Positions 5,204-13,129 are shown, numbered from the stretch's first letter. The stretch: DNA of 16,965 nt from JALRBM01 sp964477195 (GCA_964477195.1 CAYZCX010000019.1:1-16965), one strand, 5' to 3'. A program made the numbers and translations. The notes: generated by a model from the sequence alone, not told the origin.

Positions 5204-6310
5204 TTAGTTAATAGGGAATCCATCGATAGTAAACGAGCGACGATAAGAGGCTGGCCGAGAGGGTGCCGAAGAAGGGCGAACTGGAGGCGTAATGGTTGTC
5301 CGAGACCGAGGAGGCACTGCCGAGACGGGTGTCGCTCGCCGAGAAAATCCATCAATGCCTCGACTTTGCTGAGATGTAGCCGGCTTGTGCTGTGTTACTT
5401 TCTGCGAAGTGTTTACGGGCTGCGCAGCTGAGCGAGGCTGTGGTTTGGGCGTGTTTTGTAGTACAGCGGCAGGAGAAGGCGGCAGAGGAGCTGGTGAAGT
5501 AGCAACGGCTTTTGCTTGATGCTTTTGCTTGCGACGCTCCTTTCGGATTACCAAGAGCACCGCCACAACCCCCATTTGGTAAATCAAGATAAGCGGAACA
5601 GCAATCATGGTTTGGTTCAGCATATCAGGGGTTGGTGTAATAAGCGCCGCTGCAACAAAAGCAAATAAAATTACAAATCGCTCTGTTTTGAGTAACTTTC
5701 CTGGGGTCATAGGGTGAATCCAGTGGAGGAAGAGAAGGAGCAGCGGCAGTTCAAACAAAACGCCAAGCCCAGCGATATATGCTAGGAAAAAGCTCAGATA
5801 CGAATCTGCGGTCAGATTTGGTGTGACATCTGTTCCTGCAAATGTCGAGAGGAAATGGAGTGCAGACGGAACAGCAACAAAGTAACCAAACGTTACCCCG
5901 CAGAGCATGAGGAGAAACGCAACAATGACAATTACCACCGAGGAACGTTGGGCACGAGTCGGAAGAGCCGGTCGGATAAACCCGTACAGCTGATAGATGA
6001 GCATAGGAGCGGCCGCAAGTAATCCTGCATACAGCGAGATCTGGAAAATAAAATTAAACCCACCACCTGGGGTCAAATAAATAAGCTTCTCACCATTAAG
6101 AGGGTTCATAATTATCGCGAGTAAATTATCGCGATAATTATAGGCAAGCGACGAAGCTACCAAAAAAACAAGCAACACAAAAAAGATACGACGGCGTAGC
6201 TCTGCAATATGATCAGAAAAGCTTGTTTGAAACGAAGTGTCTCCGAGAGAACTCGAACTATTCGTCAGACTTTGCTTGACTGGTTTTTGCTGAACTTCCC
6301 TTTGCGTCAT
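5204..6310 (-). CDS. tatC: Sec-independent translocase TatC with a long C-terminal tail
   Basis: TatC recognises twin-arginine signals and forms the translocase with TatA. Family landmarks are the H-I-A-E-L-R-R-R segment at 34-41, the F-E-L-P motif at 186-189 with the conserved membrane Glu187, and I-T-P-T-P-D at 224-229. There are six hydrophobic segments between about 42 and 255. Most TatC proteins end near 250. This one continues to 368 with a disordered, basic, Pro/Ser/Gln/Thr-rich tail that should be cytoplasmic. The tail contains I-D-G-F twice (about 319-322 and 362-365), each near an Arg-Arg pair. An in-frame GTG lies three codons upstream, but the ATG at 6308-6310 has AAGGG 8 bases before it. 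The gene overlaps the end of tatA by 53 bp, implying translational coupling. Confidence 0.95.
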   Translation of the reverse strand: MTQREVQQKPVKQSLTNSSSSLGDTSFQTSFSDHIAELRRRIFFVLLVFLVASSLAYNYRDNLLAIIMNPLNGEKLIYLTPGGGFNFIFQISLYAGLLAAAPMLIYQLYGFIRPALPTRAQRSSVVIVIVAFLLMLCGVTFGYFVAVPSALHFLSTFAGTDVTPNLTADSYLSFFLAYIAGLGVLFELPLLLLFLHWIHPMTPGKLLKTERFVILFAFVAAALITPTPDMLNQTMIAVPLILIYQMGVVAVLLVIRKERRKQKHQAKAVATSPAPLPPSPAAVLQNTPKPQPRSAAQPVNTSQKVTQHKPATSQQSRGIDGFSRRATPVSAVPPRSRTTITPPVRPSSAPSRPASYRRSFTIDGFPIN

Positions 6311-6467
6311 CTTGTACACCCTTGCGTAGTTCTTTTACTGATGAGCCGATGCTTTTCGCCAGCTGTGGTAATTTACTACCCCCAAACAAGAGAAGCAAGA
6401 TTACCAGGATGATGATCAATTCTGGAGTTCCAAGACCCAAGATATCTGCAAAATGTTGATAACCCAT
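6258..6467 (-). CDS. tatA: Twin-arginine translocase subunit TatA
   Basis: This is the pore-forming Tat subunit, 69 residues. It has the TatA/B architecture: a short N-terminal segment ending G-L-G-T-P-E-L, a single transmembrane helix (about 17-30), the hinge F-G-G-S-K-L-P-Q-L-A, then an amphipathic helix with S-V-K-E-L-R-K-G and a polar Lys/Ser/Asp-rich tail. An upstream in-frame GTG would add five residues, but AAAGGGG lies 5 bases before the ATG at 6465-6467 and includes part of that extension, so the ATG is the start. tatB is absent from the locus, as in minimal TatAC systems of Gram-positive bacteria, where TatA can be bifunctional. Confidence 0.95.
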   Translation of the reverse strand: MGYQHFADILGLGTPELIIILVILLLLFGGSKLPQLAKSIGSSVKELRKGVQDDAKGSSAKTSQAKSDE

Positions 6468-6493
6468 ATATACCCCTTTCACTATACAGTTTA

Positions 6494-6522
6494 ATAGTAC
6501 TCGTTATTCAGGGAAATAACAA
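6494..6522 (-). promoter_or_regulatory. tatA-tatC promoter
   Basis: Minus-strand TTGTTA (6517-6522), 17-base spacer, TACTAT (6494-6499), leaving a leader of about 20 bases that carries the tatA ribosome binding site. Confidence 0.6.
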
Positions 6523-6587
6523 GGGGAGTTTCGCTTATCCTTATTCTAAAAACATGTGGATCCTGCCGCTCGGTCCGCCCCTAAATT

Positions 6588-6606
6588 TTTTATCCCTTGG
6601 ATAAAA
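6588..6606. repeat. Short perfect inverted repeat in the tatA-lepA gap
   Basis: TTTTATCC (6588-6595) and GGATAAAA (6599-6606) with a 3-base loop form a stable small hairpin. It could be part of a bidirectional terminator region after lepA. The tail on either strand is A/T-rich rather than a clean T-run. Confidence 0.4.
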
Positions 6607-6611
6607 CAATT

Positions 6612-6639
6612 TGGGTGCTGCCCCGCCTCGCGTCACCCA
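6612..6639 (-). terminator. Possible lepA terminator
   Basis: A 6-bp stem TGGGTG (6612-6617) / CACCCA (6634-6639) closes a GC-rich loop starting about 12 bases after the lepA stop. On the minus strand it is followed by AAATTGTTTTA. The remainder of the 185-bp gap between lepA and tatA holds only the tatA promoter and the adjacent AT-stem hairpin; I see no gene there. Confidence 0.4.
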
Positions 6640-6651
6640 CAGGAGCCCTTT

Positions 6652-8472
6652 TTATGATTTAAGCAGCGTCGTAAACGCTTCGGCTGGAATGTCCACCTTA
6701 CCAAAACGCTTCATACGCGCCTTCCCTTTTTTCTGTTTAGCCAACACTTTCTTTTTTCGCGAGACATCACCACCGTAAAGACCCGTTGTCACATCTTTTC
6801 GGTACGCCGAAAGATCGGCTCGGGCGATAAACTTTCCCCCAATCGCCGCCTGTAAAGCAACTTGGAAGTTCTGCCGCGGAATGACCTCTTTGAGCTTATC
6901 AACCACTTCTCGTCCTACCCGCTGCGACTCGCTTCGGTGTGTCATGAGGCTGAGAGCGTCAACCATTTCACCGGCCACATAAAAGTCGACTCGGACGAGA
7001 TCTTCCGGAATATACCCCGTGAGTTCATAGTTGAAGCTGCCATAACCGCTCGTGACACTCTTGAGCTGATCGTAAAAATCAGTCAAAAGATTGGCAAGCG
7101 GTGCCTCAAAACTAATAAGTGCTCGCTCATCAATATAACTAAGGTTTTTTTGCTGGCCTCGCTTACCAACAATAAGTTGCAATACTGCACCAATATAATC
7201 TCGCGGCACAACAATTTCACCGTTCACCCATGGTTCACGAATTTCTTTGACCTTGGTGATTTCTGGCAAATCACTAGCCGACTTTATATCGACCTCCTCG
7301 CCATTATTAAGTGTCACCTGGTAATCGGTTGACGGATTAGTCACAATCAAATCGAGATCGTATTCGCGCTCCAGACGTTCACGAATAATTTCCATGTGAA
7401 GCAGGCCAAGAAAACCAATGCGGACCCCAAAGCCAAGTACTGGCGAATTCTCTGGTTCAAACTGCAGCGCCGAGTCACTTAAAGAAAGTTTTTCAATTGC
7501 CTCCTTTAGTTCATTATAGTCTTCGTTAGATGTAGGAAAGAAGCCGGCATAGACAAACGGCTTGACATTCTGGTAGCCGGGAAGCGGTGTAATTTCTTTA
7601 GAAAGGGGATCGGTGCCATGGGCAATGGAGACGAGTGAACTATTATGGACAACTAGGCTTACCGTATCACCTACTTTTGCCTCACGTGTCGATTTAAGGT
7701 TCGTGACAATATATCCTATATCTCCAGTTTCCAGTGACTGGTGCGGTGTCATCTTAGGAGTTAAGGCTCCCACTTCAAGCGCAAGCCCCTTTGCATTTGT
7801 TGCGAGCATTTTTATTTGTGAACCCTTTGGTATACTCCCGTCAACAATACGAACATACAGAATAACCCCTCGATAATCATCGTAATAACTATCAAAAATA
7901 AGCGCTCGGGTGGGTGCTTTAACTTCACCTTGAGGCGGAGCGATTCGTTCGATGACTGCTTCGAGTACTTCGGGCACACCCTCACCAGTCTTGGCGCTAA
8001 TCTTAAGAATATCTTCGTCCCTGCACCCTAAAAGATTGATAATTTCTGCTGATACACGCGGCACATCCGCGGCAGGAAGGTCGATTTTATTCAGGACAGG
8101 AATAATCGTCAAATCCGCTGCGAGCGCCAGATACACATTCGCAAGCGTCTGGGCCTGAATCCCCTGACTAGCATCCACCACCAAGATGGCACCTTCGCAC
8201 GCCTCAAGACTTCGGGATACTTCGTAGCTAAAATCCACATGCCCTGGAGTATCGATAAGATTTAGCTCATGATCTTTGTATTCCATCCGAACTGGTGCAA
8301 GTTTGATCGTGATACCTTTTTCACGCTCGAGATCCATACTATCAAGAAGCTGCGACTTCATATCGCGCTTCAAAACTGTGCCCGTCACTTCCATCATGCG
8401 GTCAGCCAGGGTCGACTTACCATGGTCAATGTGAGCAATAATACAAAAATTTCGCGTGTTCGTTTGATTCAT
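6652..8472 (-). CDS. lepA: Translation elongation factor 4 (LepA/EF4)
   Basis: This is a ribosome-associated GTPase that back-translocates or remodels stalled ribosomes. It has 606 residues, standard for the family. G-domain motifs are A-H-I-D-H-G-K-S-T at 13-21, D-T-P-G-H at 74-78 and N-K-I-D at 128-131. Domain II and the EF-G-like domains follow. The LepA-specific C-terminal domain is identifiable by G-S-F-N-Y-E, the G-G-K-F-I-A-R run, and the K-K-K-V-L-A-K-Q-K-K-G-K-A-R-M-K-R basic segment at about 572-588. The ATG at 8470-8472 has no Shine-Dalgarno at normal spacing. An extended -10 (TGA-TATAAT) ends 14 bases upstream, so the mRNA leader would be only a few bases long. It lies 38 bp after murJ but is probably transcribed separately as well. 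Confidence 0.98.
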   Translation of the reverse strand: MNQTNTRNFCIIAHIDHGKSTLADRMMEVTGTVLKRDMKSQLLDSMDLEREKGITIKLAPVRMEYKDHELNLIDTPGHVDFSYEVSRSLEACEGAILVVDASQGIQAQTLANVYLALAADLTIIPVLNKIDLPAADVPRVSAEIINLLGCRDEDILKISAKTGEGVPEVLEAVIERIAPPQGEVKAPTRALIFDSYYDDYRGVILYVRIVDGSIPKGSQIKMLATNAKGLALEVGALTPKMTPHQSLETGDIGYIVTNLKSTREAKVGDTVSLVVHNSSLVSIAHGTDPLSKEITPLPGYQNVKPFVYAGFFPTSNEDYNELKEAIEKLSLSDSALQFEPENSPVLGFGVRIGFLGLLHMEIIRERLEREYDLDLIVTNPSTDYQVTLNNGEEVDIKSASDLPEITKVKEIREPWVNGEIVVPRDYIGAVLQLIVGKRGQQKNLSYIDERALISFEAPLANLLTDFYDQLKSVTSGYGSFNYELTGYIPEDLVRVDFYVAGEMVDALSLMTHRSESQRVGREVVDKLKEVIPRQNFQVALQAAIGGKFIARADLSAYRKDVTTGLYGGDVSRKKKVLAKQKKGKARMKRFGKVDIPAEAFTTLLKS

Positions 8473-8486
8473 AATTTCAGAAGTAT

Positions 8487-8495
8487 ATTATATCA
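8487..8495 (-). promoter_or_regulatory. lepA extended -10 promoter
   Basis: Minus-strand TGA immediately before a perfect TATAAT (8487-8492) gives an extended -10; the -35 is weak (TGTAAA at 17-base spacing). Transcription would begin near 8480, about 7 bases before the lepA ATG, giving a very short leader without a ribosome binding site. Confidence 0.6.
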
Positions 8496-8510
8496 CCTTA
8501 CGACTGAAAT

Positions 8511-10148
8511 TTACAGAGGTGGCTTGCTTTGGAACCTGCTAAACAAGACTTTACGCGCTCGCACAATTACTGGCTCGGCCTCGCTAAGCTTCATAAAGCG
8601 GCTTAAAAAGACATACGCGGTAAGGCTCACGATAACAATCACGATAAACTTCGGAAAAGTCGCAAAGAAGCTTTGATCGTCTGCACCCAGCTGGAATAGC
8701 TGCACAGTAATGTAGGTAATAACACCCATAATTCCTGTTGCACTCGCCATTCGCAAGACAGCACTGACGAATTTTTTATCAAACAGACCCGGAATTCGCC
8801 AAGACATAATCACAAAAAGAATCAACACTTCCACCGCTGCAACAATTGACTGAGCCCATGCGAGACCATATGCTCCCATAGCAAGAGAGGTTGTAAACCA
8901 AACTGCCAGCACGATATTAAGCGAAATCGTAAAAACGGAAATGTAAAGCGGTGTCTTGGTATCCTGCTGAGCATAAAAAGTACGCGCCGCGATGTGATAG
9001 ATCGAACGGAATAAAATCGCTACAACCAGCGCACCCAGAAGGCCCGCCATAAGTGTGTCACCACCGTTTTTAATAAAGTTCACTAGATATCCCCTGGCAA
9101 AAAAGGCAATCGTCGCCGCTGGCAACGCAAGCCACACAATAACCCTCAAGACTGCTTGCAGCTCTTTCTTAAAGAGGTCCGGACGTCCTTGACTAAGTCG
9201 CTCAGTCATTTTAGGAAATGCTGCTGTACTAATCGCTACCCCGATAAGATTAATTGGCACCATATGAAGGGCCGTGGCCTGCTGATACGCACGTACGGTT
9301 CCCACCGCCATATGCGAGGCAATGTTTGTTTCAACAATACCGTTTAAGTAATCCGCGCCCTGGTCCAGTGAGCGAGCAGGCAGAAGCCTTAATACTTGAC
9401 GGAAACCTTTATTTTTCCAAAATATCTTGAATTGGTAATCAAAACCTAATCCGATTAAGCCAAGCGTACTGACAAGAAGTTGGAGAATGGAACCGAGAAC
9501 GACACCAAGTGCCACACCCATAATTCCCCCTTCAAAAATCTGCCAGCCAAATAAATTAATGCCATTTGTAAAAAAGAGCGCCCCGATGATGATACCTATG
9601 TTGTAGATAGTTGGAGCAAGCGTGTAAAACGTAAATCTCCCCACCGCCTGTTGCATGCTGGCAATCACGGTCGCAATAGCAAATAAGAAGGGGTTCACGG
9701 CAATCACTCGCATCATGCTGACTGCGAGCGCATGTCCTGATTCGTCAAGCCCAGGACCGACGATATAGCGAACGATCTGATCGGCAAAGATAATAATCAG
9801 CACACTGGCAATAAGTGTCATGAGTGCCATAAAATTAATAAGGCTCGAGGAGAGTTCCCAAGCAGACTTTTTATTACCCGTTCCCAGACGTTGGTTGAAT
9901 ACCGGGATAAAGGTGACACTCAGTGCTCCAGAAACAAGAATAAAGAACATGAAGTCAGGAATAGTAAATGCAATTGTGTAGGCATCGAGCCCAACCTTAT
10001 ACGTATCATAGTAAAGCCCATTCAAAAGGCGCTCTCGATACAATCCCAAGACGCTAGAGATAAGTGTAGAACCGGCCAAAAGGCCAGCGGCTAACTGAAT
10101 TGTCAGCCGCTTGTTTGCTCTTGCAACAACACTCTGCATCTTTCCCAT
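8511..10148 (-). CDS. murJ: Lipid II flippase MurJ (MviN family)
   Basis: MurJ moves the peptidoglycan precursor lipid II across the cytoplasmic membrane. The 545-residue product is hydrophobic throughout, with about 14 predicted membrane segments. It shows MVF-fold landmarks: an N-terminal S-S-V-L-G-L-Y-R-E-R-L segment, A-F-T-I-P-D-F at 58-64, A-L-S-V-T-F-I-P-V-F-N at 75-85, and later A-A-R-T-F-Y-A-Q-Q-D-T-K-T-P, a highly conserved family stretch. The first ATG (10146-10148) was chosen because AGGAG lies about 10 bases upstream; that site overlaps the ftsH stop codon (TAG inside tAGGAG), so the two genes, 13 bp apart, are probably translationally coupled. Together with the deacetylase at 541-1914 it shows that this organism makes peptidoglycan. 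Confidence 0.96.
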   Translation of the reverse strand: MGKMQSVVARANKRLTIQLAAGLLAGSTLISSVLGLYRERLLNGLYYDTYKVGLDAYTIAFTIPDFMFFILVSGALSVTFIPVFNQRLGTGNKKSAWELSSSLINFMALMTLIASVLIIIFADQIVRYIVGPGLDESGHALAVSMMRVIAVNPFLFAIATVIASMQQAVGRFTFYTLAPTIYNIGIIIGALFFTNGINLFGWQIFEGGIMGVALGVVLGSILQLLVSTLGLIGLGFDYQFKIFWKNKGFRQVLRLLPARSLDQGADYLNGIVETNIASHMAVGTVRAYQQATALHMVPINLIGVAISTAAFPKMTERLSQGRPDLFKKELQAVLRVIVWLALPAATIAFFARGYLVNFIKNGGDTLMAGLLGALVVAILFRSIYHIAARTFYAQQDTKTPLYISVFTISLNIVLAVWFTTSLAMGAYGLAWAQSIVAAVEVLILFVIMSWRIPGLFDKKFVSAVLRMASATGIMGVITYITVQLFQLGADDQSFFATFPKFIVIVIVSLTAYVFLSRFMKLSEAEPVIVRARKVLFSRFQSKPPL

Positions 10149-10161
10149 GGTTCAGATGCTC

Positions 10162-12018
10162 CTAGTAAAGCTTTGCCTCCTGTGGCAAAACGGTATGGGC
10201 TAGTAATTTTTTAACACCCTCTTCTTCGATTGTCTCTTCTTCGAGCAACGCCTTTGCAAGATGGTCAAGACTTGGGCGGTTGTGCTTGATGACGATTTCC
10301 GCACGTTTTGCTGCTTCCTTGATAAGCGTTTCAACCTCTTTGTCAATTTCTTTTGCAGTGTCATCACTGTATGGTCGCTCATGAGTGATCCTATCAAATA
10401 CCATGCCGCCATTGTCTTCATGGAAGACCTGGTCGCGCAACTTGGTACCCATACCCTGCTCAATAACCATGTCGCGGGCAATCTCTGTTGCCTTACGAAG
10501 GTCGGAGCCAGCGCCTGTCGTAATATGATCATCCCCGTAGATAAGCTTTTCTGCGATACGACCACCAAGGGCTCGGGCAAGGATATCCTTGAACTCCACG
10601 ACACTCGTATAGCTCTTATCCTCAGGTGGCAAGAACCATGTCACTCCGCCAGTACCACCGCGCGGAATAATCGTGACTTTATGAACAGGGTCAGAGTCGG
10701 GCAGAATGTGTCCAACAATTGCATGACCAGCCTCGTGATACGCGGTGAGCTCTTTTTCCTTTTCAGTCATTACCTTGGTCTTGCGCTCAGGACCGATTGC
10801 TACTTTTTCGAACGCCTCTGTAAGATCAGCATTATTGATCTTTTTGCTATTGCGGCGCGCGGCAATAATAGCAGCCTCGTTGGCAATATTCGCAAGGTCC
10901 GCACCTGATGAGCCAGCTGTCTTTGCAGCCAGAGCGTCGAGATTTACCGTTTCGTCACTCGGCTTGTTCTTGAAATGCACCTTTAGGATTGCTTCGCGGT
11001 CTTTGCGCTCAGGCAACATGATATTTGTACGACGGTCAAAACGACCTGGACGAAGCAGTGCTGGATCAAGCACATCTGAACGGTTGGTTGCTGCGAGAAC
11101 AATCACATTCGTCCCCGTCTCAAAACCATCCATCTCAACCAAGATTTGATTCAGTGTCTGCTCACGCTCATCGTGGCCACCACCCATACCGCTTCCACGC
11201 TTACGACCGACTGCATCGATCTCATCAATAAAGACGATTGCCGGCGCATTCTTCTTTGCCTTGGCAAACAGATCGCGGACACGACTCGCACCAACACCTA
11301 CAAACATTTCGACGAATTCCGAACCAGAGATAGAAAAGAATGGCACATTCGCCTCACCTGCAACAGCACGCGCAAGCATCGTCTTACCAGTACCAGGATT
11401 ACCGACAAGCAGTACTCCCTTTGGAATCTTCGCTCCAAGTTGCTCATATTTCTTTGGGTGTTTCAAGAAGTCAACAACTTCCTCAAGATCTTGCTTAGCA
11501 GAGTCATTACCGGCAATATCGTCAAATACAACCTTCTCTTTATCAATACCGTAGAGCTTTGCCTTTGACTTACCAAATCCCATCGCTTGATTATTTTGGC
11601 CCTGAGCTTGGCGCATCATAAAGATAAAGAATGCACCGATCAATAGGACGGGCACGATAATAATCGCAACATTCCATAGCGTTGATCCGACTTCTGAGGG
11701 TGGAACGATCGTTACTTCAGTCGCTTCTTGCTTTAGCCCTTGTTCATAAATACTACTCCCGCCCTCTTTGACAGAGTGTTCGGTCGCCTTATCTTGCCCT
11801 TTCGGTGTCACCTTTATGTCATTGCCCTGAATTTCAATTTTCGCAATCTCACCACTATTAGCGCGCTTGATTACTTCTGAAAATGGAATGTCTTTCAGAC
11901 CACCTTGTGGGGCGGTAAATGCGACGACTGCCAGAGCGATAAAGACGAGAATCGCCCAGAACATGCTAAGTCGTACAGCATTAGTAAATTTTTTCTTTGG
12001 AGACTGCTGTTTTGCCAT
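10162..12018 (-). CDS. ftsH: ATP-dependent membrane zinc metalloprotease FtsH
   Basis: FtsH degrades misfolded membrane proteins and short-lived regulators. It has 618 residues with all expected parts. Transmembrane helices lie at about 16-35 and 115-135 and flank an extracytoplasmic FtsH_ext domain. The AAA+ module has Walker A G-N-P-G-T-G-K-T at 206-213, Walker B V-F-I-D-E-I-D at 262-268, and the second region of homology from T-N-R-S-D-V at 311 to the arginine fingers in R-P-G-R-F-D-R at 323-329. The protease site is H-E-A-G-H at 428-432, with the third zinc ligand Asp506 in G-A-G-S-D-L-R-K-A-T. AAGGA is 15 bases from the ATG, further than ideal, and a TATAGA box ends only 6 bases before it. 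It sits between tilS and murJ; adjacency of tilS and ftsH is common in bacteria. Confidence 0.98.
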   Translation of the reverse strand: MAKQQSPKKKFTNAVRLSMFWAILVFIALAVVAFTAPQGGLKDIPFSEVIKRANSGEIAKIEIQGNDIKVTPKGQDKATEHSVKEGGSSIYEQGLKQEATEVTIVPPSEVGSTLWNVAIIIVPVLLIGAFFIFMMRQAQGQNNQAMGFGKSKAKLYGIDKEKVVFDDIAGNDSAKQDLEEVVDFLKHPKKYEQLGAKIPKGVLLVGNPGTGKTMLARAVAGEANVPFFSISGSEFVEMFVGVGASRVRDLFAKAKKNAPAIVFIDEIDAVGRKRGSGMGGGHDEREQTLNQILVEMDGFETGTNVIVLAATNRSDVLDPALLRPGRFDRRTNIMLPERKDREAILKVHFKNKPSDETVNLDALAAKTAGSSGADLANIANEAAIIAARRNSKKINNADLTEAFEKVAIGPERKTKVMTEKEKELTAYHEAGHAIVGHILPDSDPVHKVTIIPRGGTGGVTWFLPPEDKSYTSVVEFKDILARALGGRIAEKLIYGDDHITTGAGSDLRKATEIARDMVIEQGMGTKLRDQVFHEDNGGMVFDRITHERPYSDDTAKEIDKEVETLIKEAAKRAEIVIKHNRPSLDHLAKALLEEETIEEEGVKKLLAHTVLPQEAKLY

Positions 12019-12024
12019 AATAAA

Positions 12025-12054
12025 TCTATAGGTTCCTTCTTATTTAGGAGTTAA
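12025..12054 (-). promoter_or_regulatory. Possible ftsH promoter close to the start codon
   Basis: Minus-strand TTAACT (12049-12054), 18-base spacer, TATAGA (12025-12030). The -10 ends 6 bases before the ftsH ATG, the same geometry as hrcA. The -35 lies within the hairpin at 12045-12078. Confidence 0.4.
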
Positions 12055-12078
12055 CGAGAAATTATCGAGATACTCCTA
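12045..12078. repeat. Inverted repeat between tilS and ftsH
   Basis: A perfect 7-bp stem TAGGAGT (12045-12051) / ACTCCTA (12072-12078) with a 20-base interior. Without a T-run on the minus strand it is not an obvious terminator. It could be an operator, a processing site or an attenuator between the two genes. Confidence 0.45.
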
Positions 12079-12082
12079 TAAA

Positions 12083-12940
12083 TCATAGCATTTTTTCACG
12101 GTGGTGGGCAACAAAACTCTCTCTCGTAAATGAAAGTTCCACTCCTTCCCCTAACTGCGCGGTCGCACCAGGGAGCGCCACCTTTATTGCCAAAAGTCCA
12201 TACTCCAATTGGGCTGCTAATAAATATCGCTGAGTTTGACGGTATATCTCCCGACGAAGTAATTCTCTCGCCGTTTCGCTATCGATACAGGTAAAGAAAT
12301 AACGAGATAGTGCATTCTCACCGGTCAGAAGACGCTCAACTTCCACTTCAATTGCTTTCTTTTGTGCCCGCTGCCGTGTCCAGAGCACCAGCAATTCCGC
12401 CTTCATAGCTTCATTCCCCATGATCGCGATCTGCGAACGAATCCTATTACGAAGATAACGATGGCTCATGTTAGTGCTATCCTCATTCCACTCCAAGCGA
12501 TGCTTCAGAGCATAGTCATAAATATCTTGTTTACGAAAAGTCAAAAGTGGCCGCTCAATATCTGCTGCATCGAGTACGGCCAGTCCTCGCCACCCCGTAC
12601 CTCGTTGAAGATTAATCGCGATTGTCTCAATCACATCATCCGCATGATGGGCAGTCACAATGACACCACCTTGTTTTTTTGCCAGCGAGCGCAGGAAAGC
12701 ATACCGCCGCTCGCGTGCACGCTCTTCGCTCACATCAGCGCCCAGCTCCTCGCGTTTACTAAAAAAACGCAAGTCGTACTTTTTCGCAAGCCCTTCAACA
12801 AATCGGGCATCGCTTGCAGAATCTTCGCGTATTCCATGATCAAAATGCGCCACCAATAGCTCTTGGCCTCCTCGTTTTGCCAACATATCGAGCAAAACCA
12901 CCGAATCTACACCCCCGCTCACCGCAACGATATATTTCAT
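12083..12940 (-). CDS. tilS: tRNA(Ile)-lysidine synthetase TilS, short form
   Basis: TilS adds lysine to C34 of tRNA-Ile(CAU), switching its reading from AUG to AUA; it is essential in most bacteria. The N-type ATP pyrophosphatase core is intact: the PP-loop S-G-G-V-D-S at 8-13, H-F-D-H-G-I-R at 32-38, H-H-A-D-D-V-I-E-T at 98-106, R-G-T-G-W-R-G-L at 113-120, and the E-D-S-T-N ... R-Y-L-R-N-R-I-R tRNA-binding segment at 153-168. At 285 residues it is well short of the ~430 of E. coli and lacks the distal C-terminal domains, as in other single-core TilS proteins. The ATG at 12938-12940 overlaps the TGA of the preceding small gene (ATGA), indicating coupling; a GTG two codons upstream is less likely. 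Confidence 0.96.
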   Translation of the reverse strand: MKYIVAVSGGVDSVVLLDMLAKRGGQELLVAHFDHGIREDSASDARFVEGLAKKYDLRFFSKREELGADVSEERARERRYAFLRSLAKKQGGVIVTAHHADDVIETIAINLQRGTGWRGLAVLDAADIERPLLTFRKQDIYDYALKHRLEWNEDSTNMSHRYLRNRIRSQIAIMGNEAMKAELLVLWTRQRAQKKAIEVEVERLLTGENALSRYFFTCIDSETARELLRREIYRQTQRYLLAAQLEYGLLAIKVALPGATAQLGEGVELSFTRESFVAHHREKML

Positions 12941-13110
12941 CCCCACCGTTTTGAGACCACAACCCCAAGCCAGATTCCAAATAACCCACCGACAAGTCCA
13001 CCCAAAATGCTCCAGCCATCAAGTAATTCCGCATCACCAAACAGAGTGGGAAGATATGCGCCCAATGTACCAAATACCGCCGCAAAGAAAAGAAGCACTT
13101 TCTTATTCAT
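12937..13110 (-). CDS. Small glycine-rich membrane protein upstream of tilS (57 aa)
   Basis: I do not recognise the family. The product begins M-N-K-K-V-L-L-F-F and has two hydrophobic helices (about 4-23 and 32-51). The second contains G-G-L-V-G-G-L-F-G, a glycine-zipper pattern suited to tight helix packing or oligomerisation, and the protein ends in a basic S-K-R-W-G. It faintly recalls AtpI-type or other small two-helix proteins, which I would not press. An in-frame ATG 12 codons upstream (13146) is less likely because an extended -10 promoter lies between the two starts. The chosen ATG has no Shine-Dalgarno and sits 10 bases from that -10. The 4-bp overlap with tilS makes it the leader gene of that unit. 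Confidence 0.7.
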   Translation of the reverse strand: MNKKVLLFFAAVFGTLGAYLPTLFGDAELLDGWSILGGLVGGLFGIWLGVVVSKRWG

Positions 13111-13120
13111 ATGTAATTTT

Positions 13121-13129
13121 AGTATACCA
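13121..13129 (-). promoter_or_regulatory. Extended -10 promoter of the small membrane gene-tilS unit
   Basis: Minus-strand TGG followed by TATACT (13121-13126), 10 bases before the ATG; predicted transcripts have a leader of only about 3 bases. The -35 is poor, consistent with a TGn extended -10. Confidence 0.6.

Noticed and set aside
6523..6651. Possible small structured RNA (SRP-like) between lepA and tatA
   Set aside because: GC-rich hairpins with a G-G-G-T-G-C-T-G start looked suggestive, but the conserved SRP Alu/S-domain tetraloop and GGAAG motifs are absent. A terminator region is the simpler reading.
6862..7332. Open frame of 156 codons on the plus strand
   Set aside because: Antisense to the conserved lepA gene, with no promoter, ribosome binding site or domain.
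10261..10908. Open frame of 215 codons on the plus strand
   Set aside because: It lies entirely antisense to the well-supported ftsH gene, has no recognisable protein features, and is a shadow of that coding frame.
12840..13085. Minus-strand frame of 81 codons overlapping the tilS start
   Set aside because: It runs out of frame through the start of tilS and the small membrane gene, both of which have far better support.
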